Shown here: positions 1 through 5,336 of the stretch, piece by piece
How positions within the stretch are numbered: position 1 is the stretch's first letter
Layout of the letters: the number at the start of each line of letters is the position of its first letter
Notes under the pieces: generated by a model
Seen by the model: only the letters and a program-made list of their open reading frames with translations
Databases searched by the model: none
What the model was told of the DNA's origin: nothing
Assembly: GCA_003978475.1 (NCBI GenBank)
Contig: QNZR01000026.1
Location: 1 to 6,641, forward strand
Origin: Sulfurimonas sp.
GTDB taxonomy: Bacteria; Campylobacterota; Campylobacteria; Campylobacterales; Sulfurimonadaceae
Reading direction: 5' to 3'
Length of the DNA: 6,641 nt
Made by a program: the position numbers and the translations under genes

Positions 1-413
1 AGTCGTCGTATGATTATGTGGTCTTGTTACAGCCGACCTCACCATTGCGCCAAGCCCATCACATTGATGCAGCCATTGAACAGTTACACCGACACGGTGC
101 CGATGCGGTCGTTTCGGTATGTGAGATGGAGCACTCGCCGCTGTGGAGCAATACCTTGCCTGAAAATGAGAGTATGGAGGGGTTTTTAGATGCGGCATTG
201 TGCCATCGACGTGCTCAGGATCTGCCGACTTATTACCGGCTTAACGGAGCCATTTATATTTGCAAAATCGAACGACTGCTGCAAGAAAAACGTGTGATAA
301 TTCCGAACAATATTGTGGCCTTTAAAATGTCGCGGGAAGCCTCTGTCGATATTGATGATGCGTTAGATTTTGAATTTGCCGCATATTTGCTGCAACGGTC
401 TGCCGGAACTTAG
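1..413 (+). CDS. CMP-nonulosonate cytidylyltransferase, 3' part
   Basis: This is the C-terminal part of an acylneuraminate cytidylyltransferase-type enzyme, which activates a nonulosonic acid (sialic or legionaminic type) with CTP to give the CMP-sugar in the cytoplasm. The gene starts outside the window; the frame is open from base 3, so the GTG at 18 is an internal Val. Visible family marks are LLQPTSPLR (nucleotide-binding region), YRLNGAIYI in the middle, and SVDIDDALDFEFAA near the C-terminus, the usual acidic ending. QPTSPLR favours the NeuA/LegF (PtmB) branch over PseF, which I recall as having ATAPF there; the exact sugar cannot be told. Its TAG interlocks with the TAA of the opposing membrane-protein gene at 410-413. 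CMP-nonulosonates in Campylobacterota commonly feed flagellin glycosylation or surface glycans. Confidence 0.88.
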   Translation, partial: SSYDYVVLLQPTSPLRQAHHIDAAIEQLHRHGADAVVSVCEMEHSPLWSNTLPENESMEGFLDAALCHRRAQDLPTYYRLNGAIYICKIERLLQEKRVIIPNNIVAFKMSREASVDIDDALDFEFAAYLLQRSAGT

Positions 414-1036
414 GAGGCGGGGTATTTGTTTTTGATGCTCTGGAGTGTCCACCAGACAAAAATCGCCAGCAAAAAAGGCTCAAAGCGTGCGGCATAACTG
501 TTGAGTATGGAGGCCGTATTGAAAATGAACTCACGCGGCAGATAAAAACGATTGAGGTAAAAGTGCATCAGTGCGGAACTTTCGGCAGACTGAATCAGTG
601 TCGAAAGCGTAATCACATAGAGCGTTACCACGTGCAAAAGAAACAGCAGCAGCATACTTTTTGCGATGAGTGCCATTTTCTTTTTTCGGGGGGCACGAAA
701 GGAGAAGGTCAATGCCAGGAGCAGGGCGAGTGTCATGGGAACATTAAAGGTGACGGAGCCGGTATGGAGTGTGACATGTGCATTAATGACCCGCATGCGA
801 TCGTTAAAATCTTTAATGGGGGTGCTGTTTTCAAAACTAAATACAATCTCCTTGTCCTGAATATGTGTCTGGGTGATGGTGAGCTCATATTTGAGTGCGG
901 CCAGATGAAAGACAATATTGGTGAGGGTGTGATTGTAGAGAGTATTGACCTGAAGCCATAAGGGAAGGATGAGAGCAAAGCTCACCAGAAAGTAAAGAAA
1001 AACAGCAAGAATATTATTGCGAATCAGCGGTTTCAT
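410..1036 (-). CDS. Exosortase H-associated-type membrane protein
   Basis: This predicted inner-membrane protein of about 208 residues is the last gene of the exosortase unit. From the Met at 1036 (MKPLIRNN) there is a helix at about residues 8-28, a probable periplasmic region at 30-97, a helix at about 98-113, a strongly basic loop RAPRKKK (114-120), a helix at about 122-144, a second outside loop, and a final helix at about 184-201 ending IKNKYPAS. No catalytic motif is visible. Size, topology and position directly after an XrtH-type exosortase match the family called exosortase H-associated membrane protein; that assignment rests on context and architecture, not alignment. Start choice is uncertain: Mets also occur at 1045 and 1084, and none has a clear ribosome-binding site. 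The start at 1036 overlaps the exosortase gene by 23 bases, suggesting translational coupling, whereas 1084 would need a 71-base overlap. Its role could be substrate presentation or a later step after cleavage. Confidence 0.68.
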   Translation of the reverse strand: MKPLIRNNILAVFLYFLVSFALILPLWLQVNTLYNHTLTNIVFHLAALKYELTITQTHIQDKEIVFSFENSTPIKDFNDRMRVINAHVTLHTGSVTFNVPMTLALLLALTFSFRAPRKKKMALIAKSMLLLFLLHVVTLYVITLSTLIQSAESSALMHFYLNRFYLPREFIFNTASILNSYAARFEPFLLAIFVWWTLQSIKNKYPAS

Positions 1037-1532
1037 CGGTGACATACTGTAAATATAGTAAGAAAACAACAAAGGCAATGGCAATCATGATGCTTTGAGT
1101 GATGTACTCATGCATGATATCGAATATACCGTAGTGGTATTCCAACACCCATGCCAGTAGCGCAATGCGCAGGAGATTGAAGATCTGAAGCAACATAGAG
1201 CCGAGCAGTATGCCCCACAGTCTCTGTTTCCATGATGCCGGAAAGGCAAGTACCGCGGCGCAGTAGAGCAAAATAGCCTCCAAGCCGTTACAGCCGAATT
1301 TGACCTCCATAATGGCATTTTTAAGATGTAAAAAAGCCCCGCTAGCAGTAACGTCAATACCTAAAAGTGCAATAAGGTGGGTGCTGAGCCAGACGACACT
1401 TCCGGTATAGATGGCATCAAGATGTAAAAAATTTTTGACTCCTTCGTATTCAATGAGCATAAATGCCAGCAGCATGTAGATAATATATAAAACAACAAAC
1501 CTTTTAATGGTGCCATGTTCTGTTTTAGGCAT
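1014..1532 (-). CDS. xrtH: Exosortase, XrtH type
   Basis: This 172-residue multi-pass membrane protein is predicted to be the transpeptidase-like enzyme that cleaves C-terminal sorting signals on secreted proteins at the outer face of the inner membrane. The exosortase catalytic triad is in place: Cys81 in FGCNGLEA, Arg122 in FNLLRIALL, and His141 in IMHEYI. GCNGLEA followed by an LAFPAxW segment (about 95-101) is characteristic of the short XrtH subfamily as I know it, and 172 residues suits that type. Helices lie at about 11-27, 43-59, 82-98, 104-130 and 144-163. The start at 1532 lies inside the last codons of the substrate gene (8-base overlap) and lacks a good ribosome-binding site, implying coupled translation. 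Family membership is fairly sure from the triad; subfamily H is slightly less so. Confidence 0.85.
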   Translation of the reverse strand: MPKTEHGTIKRFVVLYIIYMLLAFMLIEYEGVKNFLHLDAIYTGSVVWLSTHLIALLGIDVTASGAFLHLKNAIMEVKFGCNGLEAILLYCAAVLAFPASWKQRLWGILLGSMLLQIFNLLRIALLAWVLEYHYGIFDIMHEYITQSIMIAIAFVVFLLYLQYVTDETADSQ

Positions 1533-2094
1533 GGCGCGGTTGATACATGTATTTTAATGAGAGGGCAAAGAGTAGGAGCACCAATAACAGGTAGGCTGTC
1601 TCAGAACCAAGAGGTACGCCAACCGCTCCGATCTGGATGTTGTCATAGAGGGTGATGTAGGCAAACTCAACTCGGGTTGCAATCCCTTCAAACGGGATGA
1701 TAATATGCTCCCATGCATTGGGAGTATTGGGGGTCGGCGGAAGAGTCGTCGCGGCTAAAACCGCACCTTCTGCATTGTAAATTACAATAGGCGAGTGATT
1801 TTTTGCCGAATAAAAAAAGGAGAGCGCGTCGGTAAATCCGGAAGGTTTGTACATCTGAAAGGGTGAGGTCAGCGAAAAAACAATGGTTGGGGCAGATGCT
1901 TCATTGGAAAACTCGTAATCGGTATGGTTGTAGGCGCCGACATTGCTACTAAACGTAATGCCGTACGTACTCTCGTAAAAATCGGCTACGGGAACGGGTG
2001 TATTGCCCATGCCTTCAAAATTGAGAGAGACGGCCATACCTTCGGCGTGTGGTAACGTCAAAAAAAGTAAGTACCATAGAAGCAGTTGTTTCAT
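1525..2094 (-). CDS. Secreted protein with PEP-CTERM-like sorting tail
   Basis: This 189-residue exported protein is the probable substrate of the adjoining exosortase. It has an N-terminal signal peptide (hydrophobic residues about 3-14, likely cleaved near HAEGMA, 16-21). The body is Ser/Thr/Tyr/Asn-rich with no Cys and is probably a beta-sandwich: NFEGMG near the start, YGITFSS at 44-50, and a last strand ITLYDNIQIG at 147-156, the order seen in many PEP-CTERM proteins. The tail is tripartite: VPLGSE at 160-165, a hydrophobic stretch at about 167-180, then Lys181 and Arg187. Canonical XrtH substrates carry IPTLxxWG; here the Val-Pro and Ser-Glu positions line up but Trp-Gly is absent. The gene is first in the overlapping triad and has only a weak ribosome-binding site. 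Function of the mature domain is unknown; a surface or matrix protein is plausible. Sure of secretion and tail architecture, less of processing. Confidence 0.75.
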   Translation of the reverse strand: MKQLLLWYLLFLTLPHAEGMAVSLNFEGMGNTPVPVADFYESTYGITFSSNVGAYNHTDYEFSNEASAPTIVFSLTSPFQMYKPSGFTDALSFFYSAKNHSPIVIYNAEGAVLAATTLPPTPNTPNAWEHIIIPFEGIATRVEFAYITLYDNIQIGAVGVPLGSETAYLLLVLLLFALSLKYMYQPRHA

Positions 2095-2130
2095 ATTTGC
2101 CAGTTTCGTGAATTCTTAGTGTTGGGTTTT

Positions 2131-2148
2131 ATTATAATGAAAAAAAAA
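2131..2148 (-). promoter_or_regulatory. Candidate -10 box with upstream T9 tract
   Basis: Read on the minus strand, a perfect TATAAT (2136 to 2131) sits 36 bases before the substrate start codon and is preceded by a run of nine T (2148 to 2140). No -35 hexamer is found at 17 bases (GAGCGC is there). A T-rich stretch in place of a -35 is a known style of sigma-70 promoter in Campylobacterota. The box is part of the palindrome ATTATAAT, so it reads equally well on the plus strand, though no gene lies there to use it. Confidence 0.35.
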
Positions 2149-2170
2149 TTACTGCGCTCTTAATGGTGTG

Positions 2171-2266
2171 CTATTTCTCTTTTTTTTGTCGTAAAATCAA
2201 AAAGAAAACGGCAGCAATTCCCAAGAGTACCAATATTTTAGTGCCTTCGGTTGAAAAATTGTCCAT
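2171..2266 (-). CDS. 31-residue single-helix membrane protein
   Basis: This short gene encodes MDNFSTEGTK, a hydrophobic segment at residues 11-25 (many Leu, Ile, Val and Phe), then a charged tail RQKKEK. The start at 2266 is chosen because the minus strand has a good ribosome-binding site, GAGGAG, five bases before the ATG; the longer frame starting at 2416 would run back through the yebC promoter and coding region. The positive-inside rule puts the basic C-terminus in the cytoplasm and the short N-terminus outside. It lies 76 bases upstream of the sorting-signal protein on the same strand and diverges from yebC, so it could be an upstream member of the exosortase unit or independent. An A8 run sits in the codons for the basic tail. 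I do not recognise a family; the site and membrane character make it a credible small protein. Confidence 0.6.
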   Translation of the reverse strand: MDNFSTEGTKILVLLGIAAVFFLILRQKKEK

Positions 2267-2282
2267 AAGGACTCCTCTAAAG

Positions 2283-2297
2283 TGATGTATGACATCA
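2283..2297. promoter_or_regulatory. Inverted repeat in the divergent promoter region
   Basis: TGATGT-ATG-ACATCA is a perfect 6-base inverted repeat with a 3-base centre. Its right arm covers most of the likely -35 hexamer of yebC, and it lies 17 bases upstream of the start codon of the 31-residue gene on the other strand. Placement is right for an operator acting on either direction, but the arms are short and only one copy is seen, so chance is possible. Confidence 0.25.
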
Positions 2298-2317
2298 TAT
2301 TGAAATTTCTGTATAAT
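2289..2317 (+). promoter_or_regulatory. sigma-70-type promoter of yebC
   Basis: ATGACA (2289-2294) and a perfect TATAAT (2312-2317) are separated by exactly 17 bases, with one mismatch to TTGACA. The -10 box lies 26 bases before the yebC ATG, giving a short leader that carries the AAGGGA ribosome-binding site at 2334-2339. Confidence 0.6.
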
Positions 2318-2343
2318 GCCATAAAAACACTTTAAGGGAAACC

Positions 2344-3054
2344 ATGGGAAGAGCATTTGAATATCGGAAAGCTTCAAAATTAAAACGTTGGGGAGCCATG
2401 TCAAAACTGTTTCCAAAATTGGGTAAAGTCATTACCATGGCGGCAAAAGAGGGGGGCAGTGACCCGGATATGAATCCACGCCTGCGCACGGCAATTTTAA
2501 ACGCCAAAGCGGAAAATATGCCCAAAGACAATATTGAAGCGGCTATTAAGCGCGCTACGGCAAAAGATGCCGGTGATATGCTTGAAGTCACTTTTGAAGG
2601 CAAAGGAGCTCACGGTGTTCTGGTTTTTGTAGAGTGCGCAACCGACAACAATACCCGTACGGTGGCCAATATTAAAAATCATTTTAACAAAAACGGCGGC
2701 GAAATGCTTAAAAAAGGGTCTTTGGAATTTATGTTCTCCCGTAAAGCAATTTTTGAATTTAATAAAACCGAAGATATGGATTTGGAAGCGTTGGAACTTG
2801 AGCTTATTGATGCCGGTTTGGAAGAGATTGAAGAAGAGGACGGGATTGTTCTGGTAACAGCAGACTATAAAGATTTCGGATCGCTCAATGATGCTTTTGA
2901 AACCTTACATATTGCCCTTACCAAGGCCAACTTGCAACGCATTGCCAATACGCCCATTACGTTGAATGACGAGCAGCAGCAGGAGGTCGATAAGATGCTT
3001 CAGAAAATTGAAGAAGACGATGATGTACAAGAGGTATTTACCAATATTGCTTAA
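2344..3054 (+). CDS. yebC: YebC/PmpR family protein
   Basis: This full-length (236-residue) member of the YebC/TACO1 family is a cytoplasmic protein. The family was long annotated as transcriptional regulators (PmpR, YebC); more recent work on some members points to a ribosome-associated role in relieving stalls at proline-rich sequences. The sequence shows MSKLFPKLGKVITMAAKEGG (19-38), the hallmark NMPKDNIEAAIKRA (58-71), FEGKGAHGVLVFVECATDNN at 84-103, an acidic stretch at 150-156, and EEDDDVQEVFTNIA at the C-terminus, all expected landmarks in order. The N-terminus MGRAFEYRKASKLKRW is of the form I associate with Campylobacterota. The start at 2344 has AAGGGA five bases upstream and its own promoter. 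It seems a housekeeping gene with its own transcription unit, lying between two surface-related units that it does not obviously serve. Confidence 0.95.
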   Translation: MGRAFEYRKASKLKRWGAMSKLFPKLGKVITMAAKEGGSDPDMNPRLRTAILNAKAENMPKDNIEAAIKRATAKDAGDMLEVTFEGKGAHGVLVFVECATDNNTRTVANIKNHFNKNGGEMLKKGSLEFMFSRKAIFEFNKTEDMDLEALELELIDAGLEEIEEEDGIVLVTADYKDFGSLNDAFETLHIALTKANLQRIANTPITLNDEQQQEVDKMLQKIEEDDDVQEVFTNIA

Positions 3055-3091
3055 GAATATATTCCCACTAAAAATATTGTAAGCTTTTTTT
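3049..3091 (+). terminator. Probable intrinsic terminator after yebC
   Basis: GCTTA (3049-3053) pairs with TAAGC (3080-3084), and AATAT (3056-3060) with ATATT (3074-3078), separated by a small AG/G internal loop and closed by a 13-base loop; seven T (3085-3091) follow at once. The stem is AT-rich and interrupted, so it may be only moderately efficient. Its left arm overlaps the end of yebC, including its stop codon. Confidence 0.5.
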
Positions 3092-3139
3092 GAGTATTTT
3101 CAAGGTACACTAACATGACTTTGATACAGAAGGGAACTG

Positions 3140-3205
3140 ATGGGGGCAGCAGGCACAAAAACGGGGGTCAACAAATCGGATTTTTCGGTCTCTAAAGACA
3201 GATGA
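3140..3205 (+). CDS. 21-codon leader ORF coupled to wzm
   Basis: A short ORF starts with ATG at 3140, preceded by AAGGGA four bases upstream, and ends in a TGA (3203-3205) that overlaps the wzm ATG in the arrangement ATGA. The peptide begins MGAAGTKTGV and ends SVSKDR; it is polar and basic, with no helix or signal sequence. The wzm start itself has no convincing ribosome-binding site, while this ORF does, so ribosomes finishing the leader could reinitiate on wzm. It may be a translated leader rather than a functional protein. I do not recognise the peptide; a chance ORF cannot be excluded. Confidence 0.4.
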   Translation: MGAAGTKTGVNKSDFSVSKDR

Positions 3206-4020
3206 CGGTGCGATATATTAAAGAGTTTTATCGTTTTATTAAGCATATAGTGCAAAGTCGCAGTCTATTGTTAACGCTCATAAAAAATGAATTTCGTAAA
3301 CAGTATCTGGGCTCATATCTGGGGTTGGTGTGGGCGTTTGTGCAGCCTTTTGTTTTTATGCTGGTCATCTGGTTTGTCTTTACCTATGGGTTTCGTGCCA
3401 CACCGCTGGCGGATGATACCCCGTTTTTTTTATGGCTTATTTGCGGCATGATTCCATGGTTCTTTCTCTCTAGTGCCCTGTTGTCCGGAACCGATGCCAT
3501 TACCAATAATGCATTTTTAGTTAAAAAGGTAGCTTTTAGAGTGAGTATTTTACCTTTGGTTCAAATCGGCTCAGCCCTGATGATTCATATGGGGCTGGTG
3601 CTGTTTCTCATGGTGGCATGTGTGCTGTACGGCATGACACCGACCCTCTACTGGCTGCAACTGCCTTATTATATTTTCTGTTCCATGTTTTTGGTACTGG
3701 GCATCTCATGGATGACGGCTTCACTGAAGGTGTTCGTTAAAGATATCGGTAACATTATGGGTGTCATTATCCAGATGGGTTTTTGGGCGACACCGATATT
3801 TTGGAATATTGACATGGTGCCGCAACGCTATGAGTGGATTGTACAGCTTAATCCGGCGTATTATATTGTTGAAGGCTTTAGAGATATTTTTATTGAGCAG
3901 GTGTGGTTTTGGCAGACACCGGGTGTGACACTCTATTTTTTAGCCATGAGCTCACTCTTTTTCATTGCCGGTGCTATTGTATTTAAAAGGTTGCGACCGC
4001 ATTTTGGAGATGTGTTGTAA
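3202..4020 (+). CDS. wzm: Polysaccharide ABC exporter permease (Wzm)
   Basis: This 272-residue ABC-2 type permease forms the inner-membrane channel that, with Wzt, exports a completed lipid-linked O-antigen-like or capsular glycan. After an amphipathic N-terminus come LIKNEFRKQYLGSYLGLVWA at 26-45, six hydrophobic segments (about 48-64, 76-95, 118-142, 155-174, 183-200, 242-262), VKDIGNIMGVIIQMGFWATP at 179-198, and the family signature LNPAYYIVEGFRD at 216-228. Length is normal for Wzm/TagG proteins. An in-frame stop at 3193-3195 leaves 3202 as the first possible start. The stop overlaps the wzt start in TAATG, so the two subunits are translationally linked. Whether the cargo is O-antigen, capsule or another glycan is not shown by the sequence. 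Confidence 0.93.
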   Translation: MTVRYIKEFYRFIKHIVQSRSLLLTLIKNEFRKQYLGSYLGLVWAFVQPFVFMLVIWFVFTYGFRATPLADDTPFFLWLICGMIPWFFLSSALLSGTDAITNNAFLVKKVAFRVSILPLVQIGSALMIHMGLVLFLMVACVLYGMTPTLYWLQLPYYIFCSMFLVLGISWMTASLKVFVKDIGNIMGVIIQMGFWATPIFWNIDMVPQRYEWIVQLNPAYYIVEGFRDIFIEQVWFWQTPGVTLYFLAMSSLFFIAGAIVFKRLRPHFGDVL

Positions 4021-5336
4021 TGAGTAAACACAGTGCCATCAAAGTACAAAATCTCAGCAAGATATACAAGCTGTACCGAGAACCCATCGACCGGCTTAAA
4101 GAGGCTCTGCATCCTTTTAATCAAAGCTATCATCAAGATTTCTATGCCCTGAAAGATATCAGTTTTGAGATAAAAAAAGGAGAGACGGTAGGAATTATCG
4201 GCAGAAACGGCAGCGGTAAATCGACACTCCTTAAAATTATTACCGGTGTATTGACACCGACACAGGGGCGAGTCCTGGTTCATGGAAAAGTATCGGCTAT
4301 TTTAGAGTTGGGTGCCGGTTTTCATCCGGAAATGAGCGGTTTGGAAAATATTTATCTCAATACCTCCATTAACGGTATGAGTCGAAGAGAGACCGATGCT
4401 AAAATTGATGAAATTATTGCATTTTCAGAGCTTGGTGAGTTTATTCATCAGCCTTTAAAAACCTATAGCAGCGGTATGAAAGCGCGGTTGGCTTTTGGAG
4501 TTGCCATTACGATTGAGCCGGATATTTTAATTGTAGATGAAGCGCTTGCCGTCGGTGATGCGGCATTTCAGAGAAAATGTTTTGCAAAGATGGAACAGAT
4601 TCGAGAAGCGGGCGCTACCATACTGTTTGTCAGTCATAGTGAAGCGAGCATTGTAACACTGTGCAGCCGTGCCATTTGGATTAGCAACGCCGAGAAAATT
4701 ATTGATGCCGAACCCAAGCTTGTCACCGGACTTTATATGAAAAATGCAAATAAAAAACAGATTGACAAAGAGGTGATTGCTCAAGAACTTGTTGCCTTGC
4801 AAAATAAGGCATCTCATGTACCTCATGCCGGCGAGACGGTACCTACCATTAAACCGGCATTGGAGACCGAAGCCTTTTACGATGCTTCGCTCAAGCCAAA
4901 GTCAACGATTGTCTATGATGAGAACGGAGCTAAAATTAGCGATGTGAAAATAACCACGCCGGAGGGAAGGGAAGTGAATGTTCTGACGCAGGGTGAGGAG
5001 TATATTTATCGCTATTGCGTTAACTTTGCGGACAATAGCTTAAAAAAAGTTATTTTTGGTATGTCATTACATATGAAAAACGGCGTGAACCTCGTATCGG
5101 GAAATTATCCAAAATTTAACACTTTTGAGAGTATAAAAACAGATAAAATAACGGTAAAATGGCATTTTACATGTAATCTTTTGCAGGGGGAGTACTTTTT
5201 AACCGCCGGTGTCCTGAATGATCATAATGAATTTATGGCACGTATCAAAGATGTGTATATGATAAAAATTGGCAGTCACTTCAACAAACAGATGAATGGT
5301 ATTGTTGATATGAAATTAGAAGGTAGAATAGAGTGA
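4020..5336 (+). CDS. wzt: Polysaccharide ABC exporter ATPase with Wzt C-domain
   Basis: This 438-residue ATPase partners the Wzm permease. The nucleotide-binding domain (about 1-245) is complete: Walker A GRNGSGKST (61-69), signature YSSGMKAR (149-156), Walker B ILIVDEALAVGD (169-180) with catalytic Glu174, and the switch His206 in FVSHSEAS. The segment LELGAGFHPEMSGLENIYLN (95-114) is typical of the Wzt/TagH/KpsT-like group. A linker (about 245-290) leads to a C-terminal domain (about 290-438) with beta-strand character, matching the Wzt C-terminal fold that in studied O-antigen systems binds the capped non-reducing end of the glycan before export. The extra domain makes it longer than capsule-type ATPases, so a chain-terminated, modified glycan is likely. 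The next gene overlaps in TGATG. Cargo identity is inference. Confidence 0.94.
   Translation: MSKHSAIKVQNLSKIYKLYREPIDRLKEALHPFNQSYHQDFYALKDISFEIKKGETVGIIGRNGSGKSTLLKIITGVLTPTQGRVLVHGKVSAILELGAGFHPEMSGLENIYLNTSINGMSRRETDAKIDEIIAFSELGEFIHQPLKTYSSGMKARLAFGVAITIEPDILIVDEALAVGDAAFQRKCFAKMEQIREAGATILFVSHSEASIVTLCSRAIWISNAEKIIDAEPKLVTGLYMKNANKKQIDKEVIAQELVALQNKASHVPHAGETVPTIKPALETEAFYDASLKPKSTIVYDENGAKISDVKITTPEGREVNVLTQGEEYIYRYCVNFADNSLKKVIFGMSLHMKNGVNLVSGNYPKFNTFESIKTDKITVKWHFTCNLLQGEYFLTAGVLNDHNEFMARIKDVYMIKIGSHFNKQMNGIVDMKLEGRIE

Noticed and set aside
1..413. PseF (CMP-pseudaminic acid synthetase) identity
   Set aside because: The QPTSPLR motif fits NeuA/LegF-type enzymes; PseF proteins as I know them differ at this place.
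563..961. Open plus-strand frame of 132 codons
   Set aside because: It lies antisense to the four-helix membrane protein, is rich in Cys, His and Met in no recognisable pattern, and has no family motif; it is a shadow of the real gene.
1037..1084. Upstream Met choices (1045, 1084) for the exosortase partner
   Set aside because: The 1084 start needs a 71-base overlap with the exosortase gene, and neither has a ribosome-binding site. 1045 remains possible, but 1036 gives a normal basic N-terminus before helix 1.
2149..2170. Terminator between the 31-residue gene and the substrate gene (minus strand)
   Set aside because: ATTA and TAAT arms followed by T9 are present, but the stem is only four A-T pairs with mismatches inside, too weak to call.
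2171..2266. Gram-positive LPXTG-like anchor reading of the small protein
   Set aside because: The helix plus KKEK tail looks similar, but there is no LPXTG motif, no signal peptide and no body domain to anchor.
3085..3116. Promoter for the wzm operon
   Set aside because: TACACT (3106-3111) and TAACAT (3111-3116) are weak -10 candidates, and TTGAGT (3090-3095) is at poor spacing (10 or 15 bases). A promoter is expected here, but no single match is supportable.
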